Of a DNA stretch of 64,000 bases, positions 42,641 through 51,658 are shown in pieces. Origin of the DNA: Chitinophagaceae bacterium (GTDB taxonomy: Bacteria > Bacteroidota > Bacteroidia > Chitinophagales > Chitinophagaceae); assembly GCA_017307755.1 (NCBI GenBank), contig JAFKGQ010000008.1:124001-188000 (forward strand), read 5' to 3'. The position numbers were made by a program, and so were the translations under genes. How positions within the stretch are numbered: the stretch's first letter is position 1; every line of letters begins with the position of its first letter. The notes beneath the pieces were generated by a model, which searched no databases, was not told where the DNA came from, and worked only from the letters and a program-made list of their open reading frames with translations.

Positions 42641-45600
42641 CTATTTGATAGGCTGCAAATGCCATACTTCTTTTGTAGCCGGATTATATACCATTTCCCA
42701 TCCACCGAACTCATATCTGAAGAACCCTTCTTTGACAGCATCCGGAACTGCCGATCTTGAACCTTGCAAAATTTCGTTTGCAACTAATGAGGGGCCTCCC
42801 CTTCCAGTGTTCCACAATCTTTCATAATAATACTCGCTAAATTTAACTCCGTTGACCTCATAATATCCATTTTTCAGTACTGCAGTACTTGTTTGGTTTA
42901 TTAGCCCTTCTGCAGCTTCCCAGTCGATGGCAGCGCTTCTACTCGCTATTCCGGCCCCTAGCCCGCCAGTGACAGCGCCTCCGACAAGCTCTCCAAGCAT
43001 TTTGTCAAGTTTGTCCCTGTCTCCGCATTTGTACGCATCATACGCCTCCAGTCCTGATGAAACCAGGCCTATAATGCCTACTACGGCCATATATGCTGCC
43101 AATTCCGGGGCAAAGAATAAAGCGCCCGCAATTATTGCTCCCCCTATTGCTCCGTTAGCTAACCCCTGCTTAAATGTACTCCACGACAAACCCAAAGGAT
43201 CAATTAAATTAACGGTATTCCCATTCGCATATCCATACAAATTCAATCCCCCTCTCTCTCCCATCGGGTCCCTGCTCAACCATCTCCCCAGCCTCGGGTC
43301 ATAAGCCCTGTAGATCGCCAGGTACAGCCCGCTGGAGCTATGATAATAATGTCCCGTAAACCCAAAGTCCGCATCCTTATCCCCCGCCACCTTCGTCCTT
43401 CTTCCATAGGGATCATACTCGTACCGGGCCCGCACAACCCCACCCGAATCCGTCATTTCCCGGATAGAACCCAGATGATCCCTCGTAAAATAATAATTGA
43501 CCCCGTCTATCTGCTCGCCTTGCGGGAAAAAACGTTTGTTTACTCCCCCTCCGTCCGCATTCCGCTCCTCGATCAACTCGGTCCCATCCCAGAGCCATCG
43601 CCGGATCACCGTCCCATTCAGCTTTTCCGCTACCCGCCGGCTGAGCCCGTCATACGCGAATTCCGTAACATCGGCGCCCTGGGTGATCCTCACCAGCCTG
43701 TCCGCGGCATCCCACTCATAATTTACACCAGGCGTGGAAGCCGAGGTCATATTGCCATTGTCATCGTATGTGAGGGCATTATTCACACTGTTCTTCCTGC
43801 CGCCAGGTAAAATACCTCCCTTGCCCAGCAGAGAATCCGTACCCCATTGCCGGGTCAGCTGATTTAGCTCATTATATTCCGATATCACCGTGCTGCTGCT
43901 CGTCTGTTCCAGCGTTCGGTTGCCCGCATCGTCATATTTATATTTATGCAAAAGAGCATTTAAACTTCCGGCCGTATTGCTGACAGCCTGCGTGACGGAG
44001 ATCAGCTCATCGGCGGCATCATATCCATACTCGTTGTACGCCGGACGGCTGTTCATAGCAAGCTGGGTCCATTTGCTGATCTGCCCTACTGCATTGTATT
44101 CATAATCATATTGCGACAAAAGACCTCCGTCCGGCTTCTTGTTCAGGATCTGTTTCAACCGCTGGTCCCCGGCTTTGTCAAAGTAGCTGAAAGAAGTGCT
44201 TTGTCCATTGGGAAGATTAATGGATGCCAGCCGGTCAGTTTCATCGACGTAATTGTACCCAAAAGAACCCAGCGTATTGCTGGCCGCGCTTATCCTTCCC
44301 AGCGCATCAAAACTGACGGAAGAGGCAACCCCGCCGACAGTCCGGCCGCTCAGCCGGCCCAGGGAGTCGTATACATACCCGATGACATCGTTATTCAACG
44401 GTCCGTCAATCGTGGACAAACGCCCCGCCCCCAGGGCTGCGCCTCCATTCACGGGATTGTACGAGTAGGTAGTCGTGCCGCTGCCGTCCGTCATGGAGGT
44501 TATCCGGTTGTACCTGGCATCATACGTAAAGGACACGGAAGGAGTGGCAATATTCGCATTAGGGTAAGACACCTGTTTAATATCGCCATCGATAAAATAG
44601 CTGTACTGTGTCTTTTGCCCTTTGGCATCCGTCATCTCCTTTAGCCGGCTGGTGGTGGAATCATATTTATAAGAGACAGATTTGCCATCGTTAGCGGTCT
44701 TTGTGATCACACGCCCCTGTACGTCACGGGTAAAAGTAGTGGTGTGCCCCAGAGGGTCGATGATCTTTGAAAGGCTTCCGCAATTACACCATACATATTG
44801 AGTGGTCCGGCCAAGCGCATCTTTTATTGTCATCGGACGATCGAGAGAATCATATATCGTATGTGTCCATCGCCCCAGTCTGTCGCGATGGTCTACCGCG
44901 TCCAGCTTGTCGTATACCATCTGCTCGAACGTGCTGTCAGGATAGGTGATCACCGTAGGGCGGTCAAGAGCGTCATAGTCCGTTGTTACCGTATAACCCT
45001 CCGGGTCCGTGACGGTACGCACCCGGCCGAAACCATCATAGGTAAAGCTCACCGTTGCCCCGGATATAGGTCCTGTAATGGATTGCAGATGTCCATTGTC
45101 ATATGCATAGGTAGTCGTCTCTCCCTTGGGGTTCTTAAAGCTGGCCATCTGTCCGTAGTTATTGTACGTATAATAGCTCACCTGACCCGAGGCGTCTTTC
45201 ATCGTCAGAGGAAGATGCTGGCTGTTATAGGTGTATTGGGACAGCAGCTCGCTCCCCCCCGACGTCGCCTGCCGTACCTCAAGAAGGTCAACGCCGGCGG
45301 AATCGTACTTATAGGTAAACGTACGGCCTGCCGGATCGATGCTGCTGGTGACAGCCCCCAGTAAGTTATATGCGTATTGAGTGAACTGGCTGCTGCCGTC
45401 GCTCAGCTTTCTGCCAATGATCGACGGATGGGAGGACATACCCTGATTGGCAAAACCCGCGCTGTATTGCCCCTGATAGTCGAACCATACCCTGTTCTCC
45501 AGCGGCGCTTTGATACTTTCCAGGATAGGCGCCGCGGCCCCGCTCTCACCAGTGGCGGAATTGCCGTGCAGCCAGTGATAGATGGTCGCTTTTGTATAAT

Positions 45601-47731
45601 CTCCCGGCGCGTCCTGCATGGCCTTTTTATCCCAGAAGAAGGTATTACGATATACCATATACCCGTTGAAGAGAGGCATATTTACAGAGCCGCTGGGATA
45701 GGAGGTTTCGGTAAAGTTGATCCCCGGCGCCCATTCTGTAAACTCGACCCGTTCCTTTTCACCCATGGGATAGTGGGCTTCCAGCGATCGGTGGTTGCCA
45801 GGGCCGTCTTCTTTTACAAAGCTGGTCGTACCATAAGGCGTGGTCATCTGATTGATAAAATCACCGTTGTCGTACTTAAAGGACGAGACGATACCGATCA
45901 TGTCAGTGATGTGCTGAAGCCTGCCTTTGCTGTCATAATCAAAGTGGGCCGATCTGCCGAATGGGTCCGTCACTTTTGTGATCTTATAAATATCCGAGGG
46001 ATTTTCATATGCAAGCGTCGTCACCTGACCGAGTGTATCCTGTAATGCTATGATCCGGAGACTGGCGTCATAGGATAGCGTTACGCCATTACCCGCCGCG
46101 TCTACAATCCTGGTCAAAAATATCTTCCTCCCGCCGGCGGTGCTGCCGTCGGGCCGGGCATATACCTCTTTCGATCCGTCGGGATGACGAAGCTCATAAC
46201 AGGTGGCGCAAATGCGAACAAGCACGTCATTACTTTGCATCTCCGGCGCATAACTTTTTGTGGTTGTATTGTACCCGGTAAATATCCTGTCGCCGCCGCC
46301 TCGCAGATAAATACTCGCATTGGAGGAAGGACTGGAAGGGTTGTCCTGGACATAGGACAGCCATCCGAATGTCCACTTGGGTCCCATGTTTGAATAGCTG
46401 AAATTGGCAGGCTGGTAGCTGTCCCGCTGGTGATAATCGACATCCAGCTGTACGACGGGCCCTATGGAAGGGGAATAATAGACGGGCCGGTCGTAGATAT
46501 GGAGGCTTACGGCTCCCGCATGCACGTTGGATTGCGCCATGGGGGTACGTTTATCGCATTTAGGCACTTGCGGATCGTCCGGGGCAAGCTGACGGCCATT
46601 GTCCGGCGGCACCTGTCCTTTCCCAAAAACCAAACTTCCTTCGCCCGCCGACACCACACGCCATCCTTTTGGTAGAGGACCATCGGGTATAAGAAAATAA
46701 CCGCTGGCGCTTGAATCCAGGGCTGCAGGCGTCAGCCAGAACTCCTGACCATAGGTCGTACCCATCGTAGCATCCTCACACATGATCTCCCCATCCGCAG
46801 CTTTTAGCAGGGCGCTATAATGATCCAGCTTCCAGTGTACAACAGCATTTGCGATCACCTCGGATCCCGGCTCCCGGAAAGCCATCTGGTAATGCAAGCC
46901 TATTTCGCCGGCCAGTTGCTGCAGTTGGGAAAGGGAAAAACCCTTGGGCGTCGATTGTACCTCCATCAGCTTCTCACTGAATTTATGCGAGCTGTCCTGC
47001 AGCATATGAAGTCTGTCCAGAGCTAACGGACCGCATTTAAATGAGATGCCGGGGTTGTTCTTCATTTGCCAGAACCCCTGGCGGATGGTCATGACCCTTT
47101 GGACCGCAGGCCCCGTCATGACACGCTGGTCGATCTCCTGTAATAAGGAATCGATCTTCTCATAACGCCCAACCCAGCCATATACCAATAGTAACTCCGA
47201 CACAGCCCGGTCAGCCAATGCCTTTACACGGGGATCTTTCTGCTCCTTCAGCAAACGCCACGCATCCAGCCATGCGTCCATCGCCTGATTGTAATAGCCT
47301 GTACGACGGTAGACGATCCCCACAGCCGTCAATAATGCTCCGCGCCAGCGACTCTTAGGATAGTCCTTTAGAAATTGAAGGAGAGAAGAAAAATCATCCG
47401 GGCTCTTACGCTGTGAAAACCCCGCCAATGCAAAGACGAGGGCCGCATTCTCGCCCGGAGCCGCAGCCGTATTTGTCGGGATCAGCGGCTCTTCAAAAAA
47501 ATGAACGCGATATATTTCCTCATCCGTCGGGTCTTTTGAAAAGTTGGCCGGCATAGCTTCGCCCGGAGAAAGGACATCAGCAGGCAACGTATGTTGGACA
47601 GTAACATTCTGAGGTGTCCTCACCAATGGGTGCACGCTTGTCTGGGCATCGGCCGCCATGGGAATAACAACACCGCATGCCAGGAACACCGCTAAAGAAT
47701 ACAGCTTTATGAACTTTTGAGAAGAGTACAT
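42641..47731 (-). CDS. RHS-repeat polymorphic toxin with N-terminal C39-like domain
   Basis: A 1,696-residue exported protein. Signal peptide (LAVFLACGVVIPMAADAQ); helical TPR-like part about 90-220; a peptidase C39-like domain with Cys233 in FKCGPLALD, His304 in LDHYSALL and Asp320 in CEDATMG, typical of RHS proteins in Bacteroidota; then RHS/YD repeats (about 390-1510) and the RHS core ending in GLNLYGYANGNTVNLIDPLG. After the core are a hydrophobic pretoxin stretch (GAIIAGALFFAPELAAYMAVV) and a C-terminal tip of about 90 residues ending in WEMVYNPATKEVWHLQPI. The tip may be an RNase-like (BECR) toxin, but I cannot confirm it. The 3' 500 bases are more AT-rich than the rest. Confidence 0.92.
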   Translation of the reverse strand: MYSSQKFIKLYSLAVFLACGVVIPMAADAQTSVHPLVRTPQNVTVQHTLPADVLSPGEAMPANFSKDPTDEEIYRVHFFEEPLIPTNTAAAPGENAALVFALAGFSQRKSPDDFSSLLQFLKDYPKSRWRGALLTAVGIVYRRTGYYNQAMDAWLDAWRLLKEQKDPRVKALADRAVSELLLVYGWVGRYEKIDSLLQEIDQRVMTGPAVQRVMTIRQGFWQMKNNPGISFKCGPLALDRLHMLQDSSHKFSEKLMEVQSTPKGFSLSQLQQLAGEIGLHYQMAFREPGSEVIANAVVHWKLDHYSALLKAADGEIMCEDATMGTTYGQEFWLTPAALDSSASGYFLIPDGPLPKGWRVVSAGEGSLVFGKGQVPPDNGRQLAPDDPQVPKCDKRTPMAQSNVHAGAVSLHIYDRPVYYSPSIGPVVQLDVDYHQRDSYQPANFSYSNMGPKWTFGWLSYVQDNPSSPSSNASIYLRGGGDRIFTGYNTTTKSYAPEMQSNDVLVRICATCYELRHPDGSKEVYARPDGSTAGGRKIFLTRIVDAAGNGVTLSYDASLRIIALQDTLGQVTTLAYENPSDIYKITKVTDPFGRSAHFDYDSKGRLQHITDMIGIVSSFKYDNGDFINQMTTPYGTTSFVKEDGPGNHRSLEAHYPMGEKERVEFTEWAPGINFTETSYPSGSVNMPLFNGYMVYRNTFFWDKKAMQDAPGDYTKATIYHWLHGNSATGESGAAAPILESIKAPLENRVWFDYQGQYSAGFANQGMSSHPSIIGRKLSDGSSQFTQYAYNLLGAVTSSIDPAGRTFTYKYDSAGVDLLEVRQATSGGSELLSQYTYNSQHLPLTMKDASGQVSYYTYNNYGQMASFKNPKGETTTYAYDNGHLQSITGPISGATVSFTYDGFGRVRTVTDPEGYTVTTDYDALDRPTVITYPDSTFEQMVYDKLDAVDHRDRLGRWTHTIYDSLDRPMTIKDALGRTTQYVWCNCGSLSKIIDPLGHTTTFTRDVQGRVITKTANDGKSVSYKYDSTTSRLKEMTDAKGQKTQYSYFIDGDIKQVSYPNANIATPSVSFTYDARYNRITSMTDGSGTTTYSYNPVNGGAALGAGRLSTIDGPLNNDVIGYVYDSLGRLSGRTVGGVASSVSFDALGRISAASNTLGSFGYNYVDETDRLASINLPNGQSTSFSYFDKAGDQRLKQILNKKPDGGLLSQYDYEYNAVGQISKWTQLAMNSRPAYNEYGYDAADELISVTQAVSNTAGSLNALLHKYKYDDAGNRTLEQTSSSTVISEYNELNQLTRQWGTDSLLGKGGILPGGRKNSVNNALTYDDNGNMTSASTPGVNYEWDAADRLVRITQGADVTEFAYDGLSRRVAEKLNGTVIRRWLWDGTELIEERNADGGGVNKRFFPQGEQIDGVNYYFTRDHLGSIREMTDSGGVVRARYEYDPYGRRTKVAGDKDADFGFTGHYYHSSSGLYLAIYRAYDPRLGRWLSRDPMGERGGLNLYGYANGNTVNLIDPLGLSWSTFKQGLANGAIGGAIIAGALFFAPELAAYMAVVGIIGLVSSGLEAYDAYKCGDRDKLDKMLGELVGGAVTGGLGAGIASRSAAIDWEAAEGLINQTSTAVLKNGYYEVNGVKFSEYYYERLWNTGRGGPSLVANEILQGSRSAVPDAVKEGFFRYEFGGWEMVYNPATKEVWHLQPIK

Positions 47732-47803
47732 AAAAAAGGTTTAAAAGTCTTGGGGATGATCGTTGCAATAAGGAAAAGGGATCGACAAACAATAGATCGC
47801 TGA

Positions 47804-48376
47804 TCAATCCGTCAGGCCAAAATAGTTCTTGACCGCATCATATTTATTCCATTGGATCTTGGGCGCCACGCCGGCAGGGGTCGTGCCCGGAACAAAAATG
47901 TACCTGTATTGAAGATGCTTGGCCCCGTCTTTTGTCGCCGTACTGGCATCCGTATTGGAGTATAGGAATACCTTTTTCTCAAGGAATTCCGGTGTGATGC
48001 TGACGTTGGTGTAGACGTCGAAATAAGGCAGGGGCGCTACGTCCGGACTGGCGGGTGTACCCAGGTTCACATATACCTTTATCTCTCCTTTGGTGATGAT
48101 GGAAGTTGTAAGTTTTGGAGCATCGATATTGGCATAAAAACCTATCGTGTCGATACTGCTCCCCACATGGATAGTATCAGGGCTAAAAGCCACATCCAGC
48201 CAGTCTGAATAAGTGACAGACCCGCTGGCGGAGTCCCCCTTGGGACCTTGTGGTCCTTGCGGACCTGCCGGCCCTGCGGGCCCGGCCGGACCGGCATCTC
48301 CTCCTTTACCACAGCCGAATAAAAGAACAATAGCAAATAATACATTTGCAAGCCATAAATAAGGTTTTGGGTTCAT
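47804..48376 (-). CDS. Collagen-like-repeat lipoprotein
   Basis: A 190-residue lipoprotein: signal with lipobox (VLFAIVLLFGC, Cys22), then GKGGDAGPAG and about seven Gly-Pro-X triplets (GPAGPAGPAGPQGPQGPKGD-type stretch), and a beta-rich domain of about 130 residues with no recognised family. Short collagen-like segments in Bacteroidota lipoproteins may form surface stalks. It is 73 bases upstream of the RHS gene and on the same strand, so a single operon is possible. Confidence 0.8.
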   Translation of the reverse strand: MNPKPYLWLANVLFAIVLLFGCGKGGDAGPAGPAGPAGPQGPQGPKGDSASGSVTYSDWLDVAFSPDTIHVGSSIDTIGFYANIDAPKLTTSIITKGEIKVYVNLGTPASPDVAPLPYFDVYTNVSITPEFLEKKVFLYSNTDASTATKDGAKHLQYRYIFVPGTTPAGVAPKIQWNKYDAVKNYFGLTD

Positions 48377-48623
48377 GGTGTTTTATTTTGACATAAGAAA
48401 AGGCAATAAAAGACTCACTACCTGATCTCCTCTTTAAAGAGAATGGTAACATGGTAAAACAGGCCGTTTTAAGAAGGATGGATTTTTGAAAAAGGGTCGT
48501 GCGTCAGAAAGAGTAGGATCTTCCAGTGCAAATTAGGAGTTATAATTTATATGTCATATGGGGGAAAACACCCTTTTTTATGTCTTCGACAGAAAATGAG
48601 GTCCAATAAAACCTCGCGCTGGT

Positions 48624-49193
48624 CTATTTTCCTTTGATCTCCTCTATCTGCATCACATGCCGGGCTGTGTGCGCCCCTTCCAATAAAAGGAATTGATAAA
48701 GATTGATCGTTCCCGTAGCCGGATGAAAGGCATGACGGTTCTTTAATTCATCCTCCGTCTCTTTTGCATATGCAATGAGCATGTCCCGCTGCCTGATAAA
48801 ATGATCCAGCGCCTTTTCGGCATTTGTAAACCTCCCCGCCGACTGCAAATGAGACTGTGTCTGTAGCCGTCGGCTCCTGTCCGTCATGATCACCACCATC
48901 TGCTTGACCCGTACCCTCACTTCCAAAGCCTTTTTAGGGGTCGGCGGCTGCCGGAGCAGGTCATGAAGGACCTTCCAGGTATGATCTCCTGCCAGGGCAA
49001 GATGCCCGATACACTCGGCAATGTTCCACTCAAAAGGTCCCTTCCGGGTTTCCAGCTCGGTCTTGCCAAGACCTGCTACACTATCCAGCAACAGCCGTCT
49101 GGTGAAATCCAGGTACTCACTGGCAAATTCTCTCTCGTCCCGTGTGAGGGACATCTGCAATGCACTTCTGCTTCCCGGTGATAAAATTTCCAT
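48624..49193 (-). CDS. DinB-superfamily protein
   Basis: A 189-residue four-helix-bundle protein of the DinB/YfiT-like group: metal-ligand His residues in ECIGHLALAGDH and AHTARHVMQIEE. The family includes metal-dependent thiol transferases and other enzymes. Substrate unknown. It may form a unit with the aminotransferase gene upstream. The 247 bases between its stop and the collagen-like gene (48377-48623) hold no gene that I can see. Confidence 0.85.
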   Translation of the reverse strand: MEILSPGSRSALQMSLTRDEREFASEYLDFTRRLLLDSVAGLGKTELETRKGPFEWNIAECIGHLALAGDHTWKVLHDLLRQPPTPKKALEVRVRVKQMVVIMTDRSRRLQTQSHLQSAGRFTNAEKALDHFIRQRDMLIAYAKETEDELKNRHAFHPATGTINLYQFLLLEGAHTARHVMQIEEIKGK

Positions 49194-49272
49194 TTTTAAT
49201 GTTTTTAATGAACATTACATACATCTATGACGTCTGGCACAGCATCATTAGGACAAAACGATCCGACTTTTT

Positions 49273-50421
49273 TTATCTGGCATACTTCAGTACCCCCAGT
49301 AGCCTTTCCACGTCCCGCTCATCGTTATACAAATGCGGAGCTATCCGCATACTACTGCCTCTAAAACTGATATATATATTATTTTCAACTAATTTCTCCC
49401 TTACTCTATCGATCATGTCCCCTGCAAACCGGATCCCGATCATATGCCCTACCCGGCCCTCCCGGCCCGGCGCCATCAACCCTAATGCGCTTGCCCGGGT
49501 GGCAATGGAGTCCGTCAGGCCTGACAGGGTTTCCTGGATCGACCCCACCCCCCACGCCGCTATCTGAGCAAGCGCAGCCGTTGCCATGGGGATGTGGATA
49601 AAGCTGGAAAATTCTCCCGCGTCAAATCTTCTCGCGCCCGGCTTATAGGCTTCTGTATAATCCACCAGCCTTGTAAAATCATCACTACCCGCCTTTACCA
49701 TCCAGGAGAACTCAATGGGTCTTCCATCCTGCAGATATTGAGGGTCCGCATACAAATACGCCAGGTTATAAGGTCCCATCAGCCATTTGTATCCCACTGT
49801 CACAAGAAAATCAGGCTGTATCTTACCCACATCCAAAGGATACGCTCCCAGTGACTGACTGGCGTCGATCACCAGCCGGGCATTTACTTCCTTTACTCTT
49901 CTGCTCACCCGCTCCAACTGGATAAGGCTGCCGTCTGTCCAGTGACAGTTGGAGATAGCCACCAGACCCGTACTTGTATCGATGGCCCTTAATACAGCCT
50001 CCGTCCAGGATTCATCCCCCTCTCTTTTGACCGTGACCATCGCGGCCCCTGATTCCGCGGACAATTCCCTCCAGGCATACATGTTAGAAGGATACTCCTG
50101 ATCCAGCACCACAATTTTCTGCGATGAGCTCAGTTTTATATTGTTCTTTGCGATGGCAATACCATAGCTGACGGATGGTATCAGGGCGACATGGTCCTTG
50201 TCGGCCCCTATGAGCCCCGCAAATAACGACCTCAATTCTTCCGCCGGCTCAAACCATTGGTCGGCACCGATAGTCCATGGCCGCCGTCTTTCACTGATGG
50301 CCTGAACGCCTGCCTTCTCCACCGCCGTCATCAACGGCGACATATTCGCGCAATTCAGGTAAGTAATGTCATCAGGTATGGAAAAAAGCGCTTTTTGATT
50401 CGGAATGATCATAATGCTCAT
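49273..50421 (-). CDS. Aminotransferase class V-fold PLP enzyme
   Basis: A 382-residue PLP-dependent enzyme with the PLP Lys in TVGYKWLMGP and the ASQSLGAYPLDVGKIQPD core typical of class V (cysteine desulfurase/isopenicillin epimerase-like) enzymes. N-terminal TYLNCANMSPLM; C-terminal RVREKLVENNIYISFRGSSM. The reaction is unknown. A second ATG three codons downstream is a possible start. Confidence 0.88.
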   Translation of the reverse strand: MSIMIIPNQKALFSIPDDITYLNCANMSPLMTAVEKAGVQAISERRRPWTIGADQWFEPAEELRSLFAGLIGADKDHVALIPSVSYGIAIAKNNIKLSSSQKIVVLDQEYPSNMYAWRELSAESGAAMVTVKREGDESWTEAVLRAIDTSTGLVAISNCHWTDGSLIQLERVSRRVKEVNARLVIDASQSLGAYPLDVGKIQPDFLVTVGYKWLMGPYNLAYLYADPQYLQDGRPIEFSWMVKAGSDDFTRLVDYTEAYKPGARRFDAGEFSSFIHIPMATAALAQIAAWGVGSIQETLSGLTDSIATRASALGLMAPGREGRVGHMIGIRFAGDMIDRVREKLVENNIYISFRGSSMRIAPHLYNDERDVERLLGVLKYAR

Positions 50422-50587
50422 TTAGCTTTCTCATAAATTTTTTTGAGGGGTAGCTAAGGTAGCTACATCACTCCTTAAAAAAGGGGGGGTAATGCGCCAA
50501 TTTGATGGACGGTTTACGACATCGATGCAAAATTGCCGAATTACATGTTCCGCACATTGTACAAATCCGACATTTTTGTAGCGCCCA

Positions 50588-50968
50588 TCATCTTCCGTAG
50601 TCAGGTATCAGGGATCTCACGATCCTTTCCTTTGTTTTTTTAACGGGGTTAAAATATTCCTGGTAGACCACATGCATGTTATTACCCTTTTTCTTCAGCA
50701 TGTTGATCTCGGTTTCGTCCAATATTACCACAGTCTTAAAGAGCATGATACTATCTCCTACCTTTAGATAGAGATTGTAAGAGTTCTTATACTCTTTCTC
50801 CAGTTTTACAAATCTCCCATCGACGGCGATCCTATCTTTGATAGGCTGTGCCCTTCCGGCCATACAACAGAGACAACAAAAAATTGTTAAAACCACAAGA
50901 TACCCTGCGCGCTTTACGAACCAATTCGTATATTCAAGAAAACATACTATTATGAAGAATACTCCCAT
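50588..50968 (-). CDS. Small exported protein of unknown function, start uncertain
   Basis: A protein of up to 127 residues with a signal-peptide-like hydrophobic stretch (VVLTIFCCLCCMAGRAQ) and a basic soluble part (VKLEKEYKNSYNLYLKVGDS, EYFNPVKKTKERIVRSL). Function unknown. The ATG at 50968 lies just inside the divergent ompH-like gene; a GTG at 50896 would avoid that but leave no basic residue before the hydrophobic stretch. I keep the ATG with low confidence. Confidence 0.45.
   Translation of the reverse strand: MGVFFIIVCFLEYTNWFVKRAGYLVVLTIFCCLCCMAGRAQPIKDRIAVDGRFVKLEKEYKNSYNLYLKVGDSIMLFKTVVILDETEINMLKKKGNNMHVVYQEYFNPVKKTKERIVRSLIPDYGR
50915..50930. promoter_or_regulatory. Palindrome between the divergent OmpH-like and small exported genes
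   Basis: TACGAA-CCAA-TTCGTA, perfect 6-base arms, ending 21 bases before the OmpH-like start. It may be an operator for either gene. It lies within the reading frame of the minus-strand gene if its ATG at 50968 is used. Confidence 0.3.
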
Positions 50969-51461
50969 TTTAGTACTTATCACCTGCTTCTTTTTCAGTC
51001 TTAACTCCAACGCTCAAACGTCATCTTCAAAGATCGGTTGTATCAGCATCACCGAGCTGCTCAACGTCATGCCCGAGTTCAAAAAGGCCGATACGACCCT
51101 TGCAAAGTTCCGGGATACGCTGGAGCAGCAGTTCGAGGCGATGAGAACAGAATATGCCGAGCAGGCCAATCTTCTCGCCGGACCTGATACGACCAAATAC
51201 ACACCGACGCAGCTCGTCATCAAAAGACAAACCCTGGCAGAGCTCCTGGCAAAAATACAGGGTTTCGACGCCAATGCAGGTCAGCTGTTCAATCAAAAAA
51301 GGTCGATCCTTTTGCTCCCCATCCAGAAAAAGGCGGAAGACGCCATACAACAGGTGTCAAAGGATAATGGATATGCTTTTGTATTCGAAAAGGACAACCT
51401 GCACGTCTATCCTCCTTCCACCGATATCCTCCCCCTGGTAAAGAAAAAACTCGGTCTGTAA
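50952..51461 (+). CDS. OmpH/Skp-family periplasmic chaperone-like protein
   Basis: A 169-residue exported protein: signal peptide MKNTPILVLITCFFFSLNSN, then a coiled-coil OmpH domain (ELLNVMPEFKKADTTLAKF, LLAKIQGFDANAGQLFNQK, KKAEDAIQQVSKDNGYAFVF). OmpH/Skp proteins hold outer-membrane proteins in the periplasm before insertion. Skp is not normally next to a permease, so this may be an independent paralogue. The frame extends to 50838, but the signal peptide gives 50952. Confidence 0.85.
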   Translation: MKNTPILVLITCFFFSLNSNAQTSSSKIGCISITELLNVMPEFKKADTTLAKFRDTLEQQFEAMRTEYAEQANLLAGPDTTKYTPTQLVIKRQTLAELLAKIQGFDANAGQLFNQKRSILLLPIQKKAEDAIQQVSKDNGYAFVFEKDNLHVYPPSTDILPLVKKKLGL

Positions 51462-51537
51462 ATATCTGACCTTAAGCTGACGGATCAGAGCCTCGTTTTA
51501 GACATTTTCCGGGGGCGTTCAGGACAAACTTTTGTGT

Positions 51538-51629
51538 TACACCCACTGTATCGTTAGCGTACAGTCCAACGGGCGAATCCGGGCATATTATATTGATACA
51601 TAGCAAGATATAAACCCGGCATTTTTTTA
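51538..51629 (+). promoter_or_regulatory. Conserved regulatory block A upstream of a permease gene
   Basis: TACA (51538-51541), five bases, TGTATC (51547-51552), GTTAG, CGTACAG (51558-51564), 28 bases, TTGAT (51593-51597), 15 bases, AACCCGGCAT and a T run (to 51628). The flanks extend the central dyad to ACTGTA/TACAGT. The same words, in the same order and with equal spacing, occur before the permease at 28375. The end of CGTACA lies 95 bases before the start codon at 51659. Confidence 0.6.
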
Positions 51630-51658
51630 GTTGAACAAAGCATGTAATTCACCTTACC

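Noticed and set aside
51538..51640. A sigma-54 -24/-12 promoter in the CGGCATTTTTTT part of the permease regulatory block.
   Set aside because: The GG and GC elements do not have the required spacing; no TTGC follows at the right distance in either copy.
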